From Cupriavidus sp. UYMMa02A (GTDB lineage Bacteria > Pseudomonadota > Gammaproteobacteria > Burkholderiales > Burkholderiaceae), in the NCBI GenBank assembly GCA_001725945.1, contig LRMT01000071.1:1-53835 (forward strand): DNA of 53,835 nucleotides, in the 5' to 3' direction. Under the pieces are notes generated by a model. It saw nothing but the letters and a program-made list of their open reading frames with translations. It searched no databases and was not told the origin of the DNA. Position numbers and translations under genes: made by a program. Below, piece by piece: positions 1 to 11,808 of this stretch (positions within the stretch are counted from its first letter, which is position 1; each line of letters begins with the position of its first letter).

Positions 1-1228
1 CAGCGTCTTCCCGCCCCCCCGATGCTGACCATGGCCCAGGCGCTCGATGCGCTGCTGGCCGCCGCCCGTCCGCTGGCCCAGGTCGAGCAGGTCGATACCC
101 TCGCCGCCAACGGCGCGTGCTGGCCCGACCGGTCACCAGTTCCCTGCAGGTGCCGCCTGCCGACAATACGTCGATGGACGGCTACGTAATGCGCGCGGCG
201 ACGTGCCCGCCGCCGGTACTCGACTGCCGGTGTCGCAGCGCATTCCGGCCGGGCATGTCGGCACCGAACTGGCCCAGGGCACCGCTGCGCGCATCTTCAC
301 CGGCGGGTTGATCCCGCCCGGCGGCGATGCGGTGGTGATGCAGGAGCAATGCGTGGCGGATGGCCATGACGTGATCGTCAACCATGTGCCGCAACCAGGG
401 GAGTGGATTCGCCGCGCGGGCGAGGATATCGAAGCGGGCAGTATGATCCTGCCTGCCGGCACGCGCCTCATGCCGCAGGCGCTAGGCCTGGCCGCGTCGG
501 TGGGCCAGGCGCGGCTGGATGTGGTGCGCCGCGTGCGCGTCGCCGTGTTCTTCACGGGCGACGAACTGGCCATGCCCGGCGAGCCGCTCAAGCCGGGCGC
601 CATCTACAACTCGAACCGCTTCACGCTGCGCGGCCTGCTGGAAAACCTTGGGTGCGAAGTCAGCGACCTCGGCATCGTGCCCGATACGCTGGCCGCCACG
701 CGCGAGACGCTGCGCAAGGCTGCGCAGGGCCACGACCTGATCATTACGTCGGGCGGGGTCTCGGTCGGCGACGAAGACCACGTCAAGCCCGCGGTGGAAG
801 CTGAAGGCCGGCTGGACATGTGGCAGATCGCGATCAAGCCGGGCAAGCCGCTGGCGTTCGGGCAGGTGAACAACGGCAGCAGCGATGCGGCGTTCTTCCT
901 GGGCCTGCCGGGCAACCCGGTGTCGAGCTTCGTTACGTTCCTGCTGTTCGTGCGGCCCTTTATCCTGCGCCTGCAGGGCGTGGCCGACGTGACGCCGCGG
1001 CGCCTGCCGCTGCGCGCCGATTTCGAACTGAAGAAGGGCGATCGCCGCAACGAGTTCCTGCGCGCGCGCATTAACGCCAAGGGTGGCCTGGACCTGTTCC
1101 CGAACCAGAGCTCGGGCGTGCTGACCTCCACGGTGTGGGGCGACGGCCTGATCGACAACCCGCCCGACCGGGCGATCGCGCACGGCGATACCGTGCAGTT
1201 CATTCCGTTTGACAGCCTGCTGGCATAG
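1..1228 (+). CDS. moeA: Molybdopterin molybdenumtransferase MoeA (frameshifted, 5' end at window edge)
   Basis: MoeA inserts molybdate into adenylylated molybdopterin, the last common step of molybdenum-cofactor synthesis in the cytoplasm. Recognisable motifs run in order: PADNTSMDGY, RIFTGGLIPPGGDAVV, TSGGVSVGDEDHVK (the MoeA/MogA-type fold) and LGLPGNPVSSFV. The reading is open from base 1, so the true start may lie outside the window; ATG at 22 (MLTMAQALDALL) is the first internal candidate. The protein is read in three frames. Shifts lie near 113 (GGCCGCGTG expected, one C absent) and near 202 (one G absent before ACGTGCCCG). moaD and moaE follow on the same strand, which supports the assignment. 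The family is certain; the frame breaks are most likely sequence errors. Confidence 0.9.
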
Positions 1229-1256
1229 CGGGGGGCAGATGGTGCAAGAAGTCGTG

Positions 1257-1514
1257 ATGAACATCGAACTACGTTTCTTTGCCAGTGTGCGCGAACAACT
1301 CGGCGTTGCCGGGGAACGCGCCGAAGTCCCGGGCGACGTGCGCACGGTGGGCGAGCTGCGCCAGTGGCTGCGCGCCCGCGGCGGTGCCTGGGCCGAAGCC
1401 CTGGCCGAGGGCCGCGCGTTGCGCATGGCCGTGGACCACGCGGTCGCACGCGCCGATACGGCCATTGCCAACGGCTGCGAGGTGGCTTTCTTCCCGCCGG
1501 TGACCGGAGGCTGA
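1257..1514 (+). CDS. moaD: Molybdopterin synthase sulfur carrier subunit MoaD
   Basis: This 85-residue ubiquitin-like sulfur carrier donates its C-terminal thiocarboxylate to precursor Z as the small subunit of molybdopterin synthase. The sequence opens MNIELRFFASVREQLG and ends in the diagnostic Gly-Gly (PPVTGG), the residue pair that is adenylylated and thiolated. ATG at 1257 is preferred over the upstream in-frame start at 1209, which overlaps the end of moeA and adds residues unlike the family. The stop is two bases before the moaE start, so the two subunits are translated as an operon pair. The reading frame is intact. Confidence 0.93.
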   Translation: MNIELRFFASVREQLGVAGERAEVPGDVRTVGELRQWLRARGGAWAEALAEGRALRMAVDHAVARADTAIANGCEVAFFPPVTGG

Positions 1515-1515
1515 G

Positions 1516-2016
1516 ATGAGTGTCAGGGTACAGCGCGAGGATTTTGACCTCGGCGCCGAAGTGATGGCGCTGCGCGCCGGACGGCCCGCCGTGGGCGCGG
1601 TGGCAAGCTTTATCGGCACTGTGCGCGATGTCAGCGAGGGCAGCGCCGTCAGTGCGATGGAGCTCGAGCACTATCCGGGCATGACCGAGAAGGCGCTGAT
1701 GCAGATCGAGGCCGCCGCGTGCGCGCGCTGGGAACTGCTCGGCGTGACCATCATCCACCGCGTCGGGCCGCTGCAGCCGCAGGACCAGATCGTGATGGTG
1801 GCGGTGGCGTCCGCGCATCGCGGCAATGCATTTGCGGCGTGCGAATTCATCATGGACTACCTCAAGTCCGAAGCGCCGTTCTGGAAAAAGGAAGAAACGC
1901 CGGAAGGCGCGCGCTGGGTCGATGCCCGCGTGACCGACGACGCCGCCCTGAAGCGCTGGGGAATTCCGTCCTTCAACGCCAGCGGCTCTGACGCCGGCGG
2001 CGACGGCGAGGCCTGA
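1516..2016 (+). CDS. moaE: Molybdopterin synthase catalytic subunit MoaE
   Basis: MoaE is the large subunit of molybdopterin synthase and converts precursor Z to molybdopterin using MoaD thiocarboxylate. The 166-residue frame is intact. It shows the family motifs ELEHYPGMTEKAL, HRVGPLQPQDQIVMV and ASAHRGNAFAACEFIMDYLK, followed by APFWKKEE, which contains the catalytic lysine region. It is slightly longer than the usual 150 residues, with an alanine/glycine-rich tail (ASGSDAGGDGEA). Its TGA overlaps the ATG of the next gene, implying translational coupling to crcB. Confidence 0.95.
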   Translation: MSVRVQREDFDLGAEVMALRAGRPAVGAVASFIGTVRDVSEGSAVSAMELEHYPGMTEKALMQIEAAACARWELLGVTIIHRVGPLQPQDQIVMVAVASAHRGNAFAACEFIMDYLKSEAPFWKKEETPEGARWVDARVTDDAALKRWGIPSFNASGSDAGGDGEA

Positions 2017-2396
2017 TGGGACCGCTCGGTTTTGTGGCGGTCGGCGTTGGCGCCGCGCTGGGCGCATGGCTGCGCTGGGGATTCTCGATCACATGGAACG
2101 CCTTGAACCCGGCCTTGCCATACGGCACGCTGGCCGCCAACCTGCTGGGCGGCTACCTGATCGGGATGGCTGTCGGCTTCTTCGATTCCCATGCCGGATT
2201 GCCGCCCGAATGGCGGCTGCTGGCCATCACGGGTTTCCTCGGCGGCCTGACGACTTTTTCCACCTTTTCGAGCGAGGTGCTGGCCAACCTGATGTCTGGC
2301 GACTATGGCTGGGCGCTCCTGCATGTGGTCACCCACCTGGGCGGCTCGCTGCTGCTTGCGGCCGTGGGTTTGTGGACCTACCGCCTGCTGGCCTGA
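2016..2396 (+). CDS. crcB: Fluoride ion channel CrcB/Fluc
   Basis: CrcB (Fluc) is a small dual-topology membrane channel that exports fluoride. The 126-residue intact frame has four hydrophobic segments and the family signatures GAALGAWLRWG near the N-terminus, NLLGGYLIGM in the second segment and TGFLGGLTTFSTFSSE, which holds the Phe/Thr/Ser residues lining the pore. The start codon overlaps the moaE stop (TGATG). I see no crcB riboswitch in front of it, and none could fit because the gene is fused to the moa operon. Fluoride-responsive control is therefore unlikely here. Confidence 0.95.
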   Translation: MGPLGFVAVGVGAALGAWLRWGFSITWNALNPALPYGTLAANLLGGYLIGMAVGFFDSHAGLPPEWRLLAITGFLGGLTTFSTFSSEVLANLMSGDYGWALLHVVTHLGGSLLLAAVGLWTYRLLA

Positions 2397-2481
2397 ACGC
2401 CGGGCCGCGAATGCGGACGGCTTGCCTGCGTTGCGGGGGCTCCGTGCGCCGGTGTGCTCCCGGCTTCGGGAAAGCCATGAA

Positions 2482-2537
2482 TTGACAGCTGCCGCCAGCC
2501 TTTCATACGATGAAACATGAATCAGCCATCATGTTTC
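2482..2537 (+). promoter_or_regulatory. Predicted promoter with overlapping palindromic operator for the TetR gene
   Basis: A TTGACA box (2482-2487) is followed after 18 bases by TACGAT (2506-2511), a plausible sigma-70 promoter pointing at the TetR gene. Two inverted repeats overlap the -10 and start site. TTTCAT-ACG-ATGAAA spans 2501-2515. GAAACATGA (2512-2520) and its exact complement TCATGTTTC (2529-2537) are separated by 8 bases. The two palindromes share the ATGAAA/GAAACAT core. This placement is what is expected for an autorepressing TetR protein. The predicted transcript would have a leader of about 110 bases. Confidence 0.6.
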
Positions 2538-2628
2538 GCGGTGCCGCTCCGGGCGGAGGAGGCCGGGCGGCGGGCAGGTCGCGCGACGGTACACACAGAG
2601 GGCGTCCGAGCGCCACAGTGGAGACACG

Positions 2629-3248
2629 ATGTCCCAGACCGAGTCCGGCAGGACTGAATCCGCCATTTGCCCGCCCAAGACCGCGCGCGGACAGAAGACG
2701 CGGCAGGCGCTGCTGCGTGCCGCCGAGAAGGTGTTCGGCGAGAAGGGTTACTACGTCGCGTCGATTTCCGAGATCACGCAGGAAGCAACGTGGCAATGGG
2801 TACCTTCTACCTGTACTTCAAGGACAAGGAAGACGTCTTCCGCGCGCTGGTCCAGCACATGCTGGAACTGCTGAGCGCGCACCTGCGCAAGCATGTCGAG
2901 CCGGCCACCAGCCAGATGGAGACCGAGCGGCTCGGCCTGAGGGCGTTCCTTTCCTTCGTTTCCCGCCACAAGAACCTCTACCGGATCGTGCTCGACGCGA
3001 ATTCGGTGGACGAGACCATCTACAGCAGCTATTTCCAGGTCTTTGCCGACTTGTACGGCCGGCGCCTGGCCCGTGCGGCGGATCAGGGCGAGATCCGCCC
3101 CGGCGATGCCGAGGTGCGTGCCTGGTGCCTGATCGGCATCAGCAATTTCCTCGGCATGCGCTACGCGTTGTGGAAGCGCCCGGCGTCGATGGAAAAGGTG
3201 GTGGACTCCGCGATCGACCTGATTACGCACGGGCTCGCGGCGCGCTAG
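2629..3248 (+). CDS. TetR/AcrR family transcriptional regulator (frameshifted)
   Basis: A one-component repressor of about 206 residues. The N-terminal helix-turn-helix reads KTRQALLRAAEKVFGEKGYY...SISEITQEA, then VAMGTFYLYFKDKEDVFRAL, the standard end of the TetR DNA-binding domain. The rest is an all-helical ligand and dimerisation domain resembling AcrR-type C-termini. A single shift near 2787 (GAAGC-AACGTGG, one base absent) separates the two halves. ATG at 2629 follows a GGAGACA ribosome site. The palindromic operator at 2501-2537 suggests autoregulation. The adjacent oligomer hydrolase, 118 bases downstream on the same strand, is a possible target, but the ligand cannot be told from the sequence. 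Confidence 0.88.
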
Positions 3249-3366
3249 ACAGCGAAGCCAGTCTGGTGCAGCATGGCGGCGGGCGAGCGGCGATCCGTCC
3301 CGGTAGTTTGCAGTACGCAGGTCTTCTCGGCATGAGTGGATAGCAAGCAAACCAAGGAGAGGTCCC

Positions 3367-5489
3367 ATGCAGCAAGCCAGTATCCATTGCTTCAGCAAGA
3401 CAATCCTCGCGGCAGCGGCAGCCGTGTTCGTCACCGCCTGCGGCGGTAGCGAAAGTGGCGGCGGCAACGGCAATCCAAATACGAAGCCCGCCAATATTGG
3501 CGTGGTGACAATCAAGGCGTACGACGGCGGCACCGATGACCTGCTGACCGCGGGCCTCGGCAAGGCCGGCCTGGCCAGCGCCACGGCGCCGCTTCCCGCC
3601 GATCCCAACGCGCCAACGGCGGCGGAGCTGCGCCGCTACGCGATCTACACGAACTACCGCGCCATTGCTGATACCACGGCCGGCGGTGGCTTCGGGACTT
3701 TCTACGGCCCCAATGTCGATGCACAGGGCAATGTCACTGCCGGCAGGGCAAGATCGCCGGCGTCGAGTATCTGGCCTTGTCGGACGACGGCAGCGGGCAG
3801 GAGAACGTGACGATGCTGGTGCAGATCCCGGATTCGTTCAATACGAGCAAGCCGTGCATGATCACCGCGACATCGTCCGGCTCGCGCGGGGTGTATGGCG
3901 CGATCTCCGTGGGCGAATGGGGGCTCAAGCGCGGCTGCGCGGTCGCCTATACCGACAAGGGCACCGGCGCCGCGCCGCATGATCTCGATACCGACACCGT
4001 GCCGCTGGTCGATGGCACGCGCGCCTCGCGCAGCGCGGCGGGCAGCAACGCCCAGTTCGCGGCGAGGCCCGGCAACTTGTCGCTGGCGGATTTCACCGCG
4101 CAGGCGCCGCATCGCCAGGCGTTCAAGCACGCCCATTCGCAGCGCAACCCCGAAAAGGACTGGGGCAAGTTCACATTGCAGGCCATCGAGTTCGGCATCT
4201 GGGCCATCAATGACCGCTTTGGGGTGGTGGCCGGCAATGGCGTGCGCCAGCGCACGATGGGCAAGGACAAGATCCTCGTGATTGCGTCGAGCGTTTCCAA
4301 TGGCGGTGGTGCTGCGGTTGCGGCGGCGGAACAGGACACCACGGGCCTGATCGACGGCGTGGCCGTGGGCGAACCGAACCTGAACCTGCCCGCGAATGCG
4401 GGTGTGATCGTCAGGCGCGGCAACACGGCAGTGAGCGCCTCGGGACGCGTGCTGTACGACTACATCACCACGGCCAACCTGCTGCAGCTGTGCGCTTCGC
4501 AAGCTGTCGCGCTGGTCAACGCGCCGGCGTTCGCCACCAATCAGTTCTATGCGAACCGCTGCCAGACGCTGGCGGATAACAATGTCGTCGCCGGTACGAC
4601 GACCGCTGACCAGGCGGCCAGTGCGCTGGAGCAACTGCATGCGGCGGGCTGGGAACCCGAATCGGATGCGTTGCATCCATCGCTGTCTGTGTTCGACACG
4701 GCCGCGTCGATCTCCGTCACGTACGCGAATTCGTATGCCCGTGCGAGCGTGACCGATCGCCTGTGCGGCTACAGCTTCGCCACCACGCTGGCCGACTTCA
4801 AGCCGGCGGCCATTGCGCCGGCGGTGCTCGCGTCGATGTTCTCGACGGGCAACGGTGTGCCGCCTACCAGTACCGTGCAGTTGATCAATGATCGCGACAT
4901 TCAGCATGGGCCGTTCCTGAACGGCCAGTCGGTGTCGGCGTCCAGTAACCGAACCGATGTCAATTTCGACGGCGCCAGGTGCCTGCGCAACCTGCTGTCC
5001 GGCAGCGATAGCCAGGCGCTCGCGCTGCAAGCGGGCGTTGCGCAGACGCTGCGTTCGGGCAACCTGCGCGGCAAGCCGGCGCTGATCGTGCATGGCCGCA
5101 GCGATGGACTGCTGCCCGTCAACCACACGTCGCGGCCTTACCTCGGTTTCAACCGGCAGCAGGAAGGCGGGACCAGCAAGCTGTCGTATATCGAGGTCGA
5201 AAATGCGCAGCACTTCGATGCGTTTATCGGGGCCGTGTCCGGCTACAGCAACCGCTATGTGCCGCTGCACCTGTACCTGATCCGCGCGCTCGATGCCGTT
5301 TATGACAACCTGACCTCCGGCAAGCCGCTGCCACCGTCGCAGGTGGTGCGCACGATCCCGCGCGGCGGCGCCACGAATACCACCACCGCGCCGACGCTGT
5401 TGCCGGCCAATGTGCCGCCGATTGAGGCGAGTCCGGCGGTTGGCAACCAGATCGTAGTCAGCAGCGGCACCGTGCAGGTACCGGACTAA
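3367..5489 (+). CDS. phaZ2: D-(-)-3-hydroxybutyrate oligomer hydrolase (frameshifted)
   Basis: This is a member of the 3-hydroxybutyrate-oligomer hydrolase family (PhaZ2/PhaY type of Cupriavidus), which cleaves short PHB oligomers to monomers during polyester mobilisation. Over about 708 residues it matches the family in length. The N-terminus has a basic/hydrophobic signal and a lipobox-like VTAC at residues 22-25, so it may be a lipoprotein. The probable nucleophile lies in [10 protein letters not shown] (S-V-S-N-G in place of the classical G-x-S-x-G), and [12 protein letters not shown] and NAQHFDAF fit the Asp and His of a triad. A frameshift near 3749 (AGGGGCAAG expected, one G missing) joins TAG to [11 protein letters not shown] hairpin terminator follows. 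Confidence 0.9.
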
Positions 5490-5513
5490 TCGCCCCGGCC
5501 GCAGTGCAGAGAA

Positions 5514-5539
5514 AGGCGCTCGCGCGGGCGCGAGCGCCT
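5514..5539 (+). terminator. Strong hairpin after the oligomer hydrolase gene
   Basis: AGGCGCTCGCGC (5514-5525) pairs perfectly with GCGCGAGCGCCT (5528-5539), a 12-base-pair GC stem with a very short loop, 24 bases after the stop codon. It lacks a clear T-run (CGGAATTTC follows), so it is a weaker intrinsic terminator or a 3'-end-stabilising hairpin. It separates the hydrolase from clpB. Confidence 0.55.
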
Positions 5540-5597
5540 CGGAATTTCAGTGCCGCTCCCCGCACTTGCGGGTGCCGCAAGATTGCTCGTGCACGCC

Positions 5598-5625
5598 CTT
5601 GAAATGTCGAGCCAAAGCCTTATCT
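5598..5625 (+). promoter_or_regulatory. Sigma-32 (heat shock) type promoter of clpB
   Basis: CTTGAAA (5598-5604) is an exact match to the RpoH -35 consensus. After 13 bases comes CCTTATCT (5618-5625), which matches the CCCCATNT -10 element at C, C, A, T and T. It lies about 70 bases upstream of the clpB start. Sigma-32 control of clpB is the known rule in proteobacteria, so sequence and context agree. Confidence 0.7.
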
Positions 5626-5697
5626 TTCGGGAAGAGATCCAGTGTCCGGTCGGGCGAGCTCCCCAGCATCAGGACACTCACAGAGAGAGGGAATCCT

Positions 5698-8284
<2,587 letters not shown>

Positions 8285-8297
8285 TCGGCGATGAATG

Positions 8298-8326
8298 AAA
8301 GGGCGCCCTTCGGGGCGCTCTTTTTT
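8298..8326 (+). terminator. Intrinsic terminator of clpB
   Basis: AAAGGGCGCCC and GGGCGCTCTTT pair around a TTCG-type loop, with one G-T pair in the stem, and run into six T residues (8321-8326). It begins 14 bases after the clpB stop. This is a textbook Rho-independent terminator. Confidence 0.85.
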
Positions 8327-8385
8327 GCGTCGAATACTGCCCTTGGGCGGGAAAGGGTCGGCCCGCTGCACAACTCCTCGCCGAC

Positions 8386-8528
8386 TTGACCTTGGTCAAT
8401 CCGGAATCGACGCGGCCTCGCTAAGATTCTTTCTGTCATGGAGATGCGGGGGCGCTCTTCATGACTTGTCTACCCGTTTCCAAATGGAAACTTGGCCCGC
8501 ACCGCTAATACGGTGCGGGCGTTCTTTT
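8386..8528 (+). ncRNA. Candidate small RNA ending in a two-hairpin terminator (low confidence)
   Basis: The 520-base gap between clpB and the sulfate-binding gene holds a second strong terminator that cannot serve clpB, which already has its own. Hairpin 1 is GTTTCC-AAAT-GGAAAC (8476-8491). Hairpin 2 is a perfect 10-base-pair stem, GCCCGCACCG (8495-8504) and CGGTGCGGGC (8511-8520), with loop CTAATA and the tail GTTCTTTT. At 8386-8399 there is a palindrome, TTGACC-TT-GGTCAA, that could be an operator or -35 region, but I cannot find a convincing -10, so the 5' end is a guess. No open frame explains the stretch. An unannotated short transcript is the simplest reading. Confidence 0.35.
8495..8528 (+). 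terminator. Intrinsic terminator in the clpB-sbp gap
   Basis: A perfect 10-base-pair GC-rich stem with the six-base loop CTAATA is followed by GTTCTTTT. It points along the plus strand. There is no recognised gene directly upstream of it, which is why a small RNA is proposed. Confidence 0.65.
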
Positions 8529-8678
8529 GGGCGCCCGGTTTTTCGGCTCAGGCCGCCATGTCGCCGGCCCGCGCAAATTCGTCGCGCCAGCCGCGCCCGA
8601 TCTCTCCCGACCACGCCATTCCCAACGGCAGGTGGCCCGTTACGGCCCCGGCCGATGCCGTACGCAGGCATGTGCATA

Positions 8679-8702
8679 TTTCCGCGCGATCTTATGCGGA
8701 AA
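8679..8702. promoter_or_regulatory. Inverted repeat upstream of the sulfate-binding protein gene
   Basis: TTTCCGC (8679-8685) and GCGGAAA (8696-8702) form a perfect 7-base inverted repeat with a 10-base spacer, about 145 bases upstream of the sbp start. It may be a regulator site. CysB is the obvious candidate in this sulfur locus, but CysB sites are poorly conserved and I cannot assign it. Between here and the gene I see no other feature beyond the GGGAGC ribosome site near 8835. Confidence 0.35.
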
Positions 8703-8846
8703 ACACGCAAGGTTCGGCGAAACCATTCGTTCCGTTCAGGTAGCCCCCTCGGTAGTCTTGCCTCAGACACAAGCCCGGCCACGAAAGGCGGGCAGCCAAT
8801 CAGGCGCCCCCGAGCGCCATTCACGACACCTGACGGGAGCAACAAG

Positions 8847-9850
8847 ATGATTCGCAAGCTGGCCATCGGCCTGGCCGCATTTGCCGCCATCGGCGCCGCG
8901 CAGACGGCGACGGCAACCAATCTGCTGAACGTTTCGTATGATCCGACGCGCGAACTGTACGTGGACGTGAACGCCGCCTTTGCCAAAGCCTGGAAGGCGC
9001 AAGGCGGAGACACCGTGACCGTGCGCCAGTCGCACGGCGGCTCGGGCAAGCAGGCCCGCTCGGTGATCGACGGGCTCGATGCGACGTGGTCACGCTGGCG
9101 CTCGGCTATGACATCGACGCGATTGCCGAACGCGGCCTGATCAAGCCCGACTGGCAGAAGCGCCTGCCGCACAACGCCTCGCCGTACACCTCGACCATCG
9201 TGTTCCTGGTGCGCAAGGGCAACCCGAAGCGCATCAAGGACTGGAACGACCTGGTCAAGCCGGGCGTGCAGGTCATTACCCCCAATCCCAAGACCTCGGG
9301 CGGTGCTCGCTGGAACTACCTGGCCGCGTGGGGCTACGCGCTGCGCCAGCCGGGCGGCAATGACGCCAAGGCACGCGACTTCGTCGGCGAACTGCTCAAG
9401 CACGTGCCGGTGCTCGATTCGGGCGCGCGCGGCGCAACCACGACCTTCGTCGAGCGCGGGCTCGGCGACGTGCTGATCGCGTGGGAAAACGAAGCGATCC
9501 TGGCCATCAAGGAACTGGGCCCGGACAAGTTCGATATCGTTGCGCCGTCGGTCTCGATCCTGGCGGAACCGCCCGTCGCCGTGGTCGACAAGGTGGTGGA
9601 CAAGAAGGGCACGCGCAAGGCGGCCGAAGCCTACCTGCAGTTCCTGTACACCGACGAAGGCCAGGAAATCGCGGCCAAGAACTACTACCGTCCGATTTCC
9701 CAGAAGGTTGCCGCCAAGTACGCGGCGAATTTCCCGAAGGTCAAGCTGTTCACGATCGATGAAGTGTTCGGCGGCTGGCAGAAGGCGCAGAAGACCCACT
9801 TTGCCGACGGCGGTTCGTTTGACCAGATCTACCAGCCCGGCAAGAAGTAA
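8847..9850 (+). CDS. sbp: Sulfate ABC transporter periplasmic substrate-binding protein (frameshifted)
   Basis: This is the periplasmic sulfate receptor that feeds the CysTWA importer. The Sec signal is [20 protein letters not shown] with a cleavage site near TATA-TN. Family motifs are [50 protein letters not shown] and [14 protein letters not shown]. The mature length fits the Sbp/CysP family (about 334 residues in all). One frameshift near 9082 (GATGC-GACGTGG, one base absent) breaks the [12 protein letters not shown] segment. The gene sits apart from cysTWA, with the sulfonate operon in between. ATG 8847 is chosen for the complete signal peptide and the GGGAGC site upstream. Confidence 0.93.
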
Positions 9851-9917
9851 TCCAGAAGACGGACGGCCCGGGGCAACGTCACCGGTACCGTCCCGCAACC
9901 AGAAGAAGGAAGCCCCG

Positions 9918-10529
9918 ATGTCCATCCTTACCCTGTCCGGCAGTCCCTCGGTGCAATCGCGCTCCGGTCACCTGTTGGCGCACCTGCGCAGCGAGCTTGA
10001 GGCCGCCGGCGAGCGCACCAGCCACATCGACCTGCGCGAACTGCCGGCCGGACCGCTGCTTGCTGCCCGCACGGACGATCTTGCGATTGCCGGTGCCGCG
10101 CGCGCGGTGGCCGAAGCGCAGGTGGTGGTGCTGGCCACACCGGTCTACAAGGCAGCATACAGCGGACTGCTAAAGGCGTTCCTGGACCTGCTGCCGCAGA
10201 CCGGCCTGCGCGACAAGGTCGTGCTGCCGATCGCCACGGGCGGCAGCCTGGCGCACGCACTGGCGATCGACTATGCCTTGCGCCCGGTGCTGTCGGCACT
10301 GGGTTCGCGCCAGATCCTGCCCGGTATCTTCGCCGTGGACCAGCAGATTGAAATCAGCGAGTCGCAACCGGCGCGCTTCGACGGCGCACTGACGCTTCGC
10401 CTCGAAGAAGGCGTACTGCGCGTACGCGAGGCGCTGGCCCGCTCGCGCATCGACGTCCCGCTTGATCTCGTGTCCGTGCCGGCGGCCCGGCACATTGCGC
10501 ACGCGGCGGCGCCACGATGTCCTGCCTGA
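9918..10529 (+). CDS. ssuE: NADPH-dependent FMN reductase SsuE
   Basis: SsuE supplies reduced FMN to the SsuD monooxygenase for desulfonation of alkanesulfonates. The 203-residue intact frame is a flavodoxin-like fold: ILTLSGSPSVQSRSG binds the FMN phosphate, ATPVYKAAYSGLLKAFLDLLP is the flavin isoalloxazine loop, and PIATGGSLAHALAIDYALRP is typical of the SsuE subgroup. ATG at 9918 follows AGAAGAAGGA. It is the first gene of ssuE-A-D-C-B, the usual order in this group of bacteria. Confidence 0.94.
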   Translation: MSILTLSGSPSVQSRSGHLLAHLRSELEAAGERTSHIDLRELPAGPLLAARTDDLAIAGAARAVAEAQVVVLATPVYKAAYSGLLKAFLDLLPQTGLRDKVVLPIATGGSLAHALAIDYALRPVLSALGSRQILPGIFAVDQQIEISESQPARFDGALTLRLEEGVLRVREALARSRIDVPLDLVSVPAARHIAHAAAPRCPA

Positions 10530-10718
10530 GCTGAACCGCAGTTCCGCCGGCTACTGGTACTGACGTACTGATACGGGCCGGCCTCCACGGCAATCGCGTT
10601 GTCATGCCGCGTGTAGAGCAGGCCGGCAGGGCCGGTTGCCGCCAGCATCGGCCGCATTCCGGCCACGACCATCCATGCAGACAGATTGCCGGACACGTGC
10701 CGGCTCGGGAAGAGATCC

Positions 10719-11773
10719 ATGACATCGTCGAACTTGTCGCCGGTTGCCGGCGAATCTACCCATTCCAGCCAGCCGCATATCGCCAGCCAGCGGCGGCGCC
10801 GGATCCTTGCCGCGGCGCTCGTGTTGGCGACCGGTCTTGCCTACGGCCTGTTGCCCGGCCGCGCGAAGCGCAATCGAAGACCGTCGATCCGAAGGTCCTG
10901 CGCATCGGCTACCAGAAATACGGCACGCTGACGCTGCTGAAGGCGCGCGGCACGCTGGAAAAGCGCCTCGCGCCGCAGGGCATCACGGTCAAGTGGACGG
11001 AATTCCCGGCCGGTCCGCAACTGCTCGAGGGACTCAATGTCGGCGCCATCGACTTTGGCACCGTTGGCGAAGCGCCGCCGATCTTCGCGCAGGCCGCCGG
11101 CGCGCAGCTCGCATATATCGGCAACGAGCCGCCGGCGCCAACTGCGGAAGCCATCGTCGTGCCCAAGGGCTCGGCCATCAGGAGCGTGGCGGACCTGCGC
11201 GGCAAGCGGGTGGCGCTGAACAAGGGCTCGAACGTGCATTACCTGCTGGTGCGCCAGCTTGAGAAAGCCGGCATTCCCTACAACGAGATCCAGCCGGTCT
11301 ATCTGCCGCCGGCCGACGCGCGCGCCGCGTTCGAGCGTGGCGCGGTGGACGCATGGGTGATCTGGGACCCGTTCCTGGCGGCCGCCGAGAAGCAGCTTGG
11401 CGCGCGCGTGCTGGTCGATGGGCGGGGCGCGGATGGCAAGAACGTGGTCAGCAACCACCAGTTCTACCTGGCCTCGCGGCCGTATGCGCAAGCCCGGCCG
11501 GAGATCGTGAAGCTGTTGCTCGATGAGCTGGCATCGCTCGGCGCGTGGGCAGAGAAGCACCCGAAGGACGCGTCAGCCGTACTGACCAGCGAACTCGGAC
11601 TCGAGCCCGCCGTGCTCGACCTGGCGATCTCGCGCTTCTCGTATGGCGCGCGGCCCGTGAGTGCCGAGGTGCTGGCCGAGCAGCAACGCATTGCCGACGT
11701 ATTCCATGCGCTCAAGCTGATCCCGAAGCCGATCAAGGTATCGGACGCGAGCTGGCAACAGGCGCAACGCTGA
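10719..11773 (+). CDS. ssuA: Aliphatic sulfonate ABC transporter substrate-binding protein SsuA (frameshifted)
   Basis: Periplasmic receptor for aliphatic sulfonates. The chosen start gives a long basic leader followed by a hydrophobic signal core ([19 protein letters not shown]). The mature part carries the SsuA/NMT1-like motifs [56 protein letters not shown] and [17 protein letters not shown]. One frameshift near 10864 (GCGC-GAAGCG, one base absent) falls just after the signal sequence. ATG at 10719 follows GGGAAGAG. The 189-base gap before it has no recognised feature. Confidence 0.92.
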
Positions 11774-11808
11774 AGTGCGGGCGATCACAACGATAACGAG
11801 GTACCGAC

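Noticed and set aside
1985..2030. Search for a fluoride riboswitch before crcB
   Set aside because: crcB overlaps the moaE stop, leaving no leader that could fold as the crcB motif.
604..2067. Long minus-strand open frame across moeA-moaE
   Set aside because: It is the antisense of well-identified Moco genes, is Arg/Pro-rich and has no domain; high GC content produces such frames.
3702..5270. Minus-strand open frame of about 520 codons inside the oligomer hydrolase gene
   Set aside because: Composition is Arg/Gln/His-rich repeats of shadow type, and the plus-strand protein is clearly conserved.
10271..10720. Minus-strand frame with an orderly N-terminal part ([20 protein letters not shown]) between ssuE and ssuA
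   Set aside because: The first 60 residues look protein-like, but the frame then runs antisense into ssuE. No family recognised and no ribosome site seen; kept only as a weak possibility.
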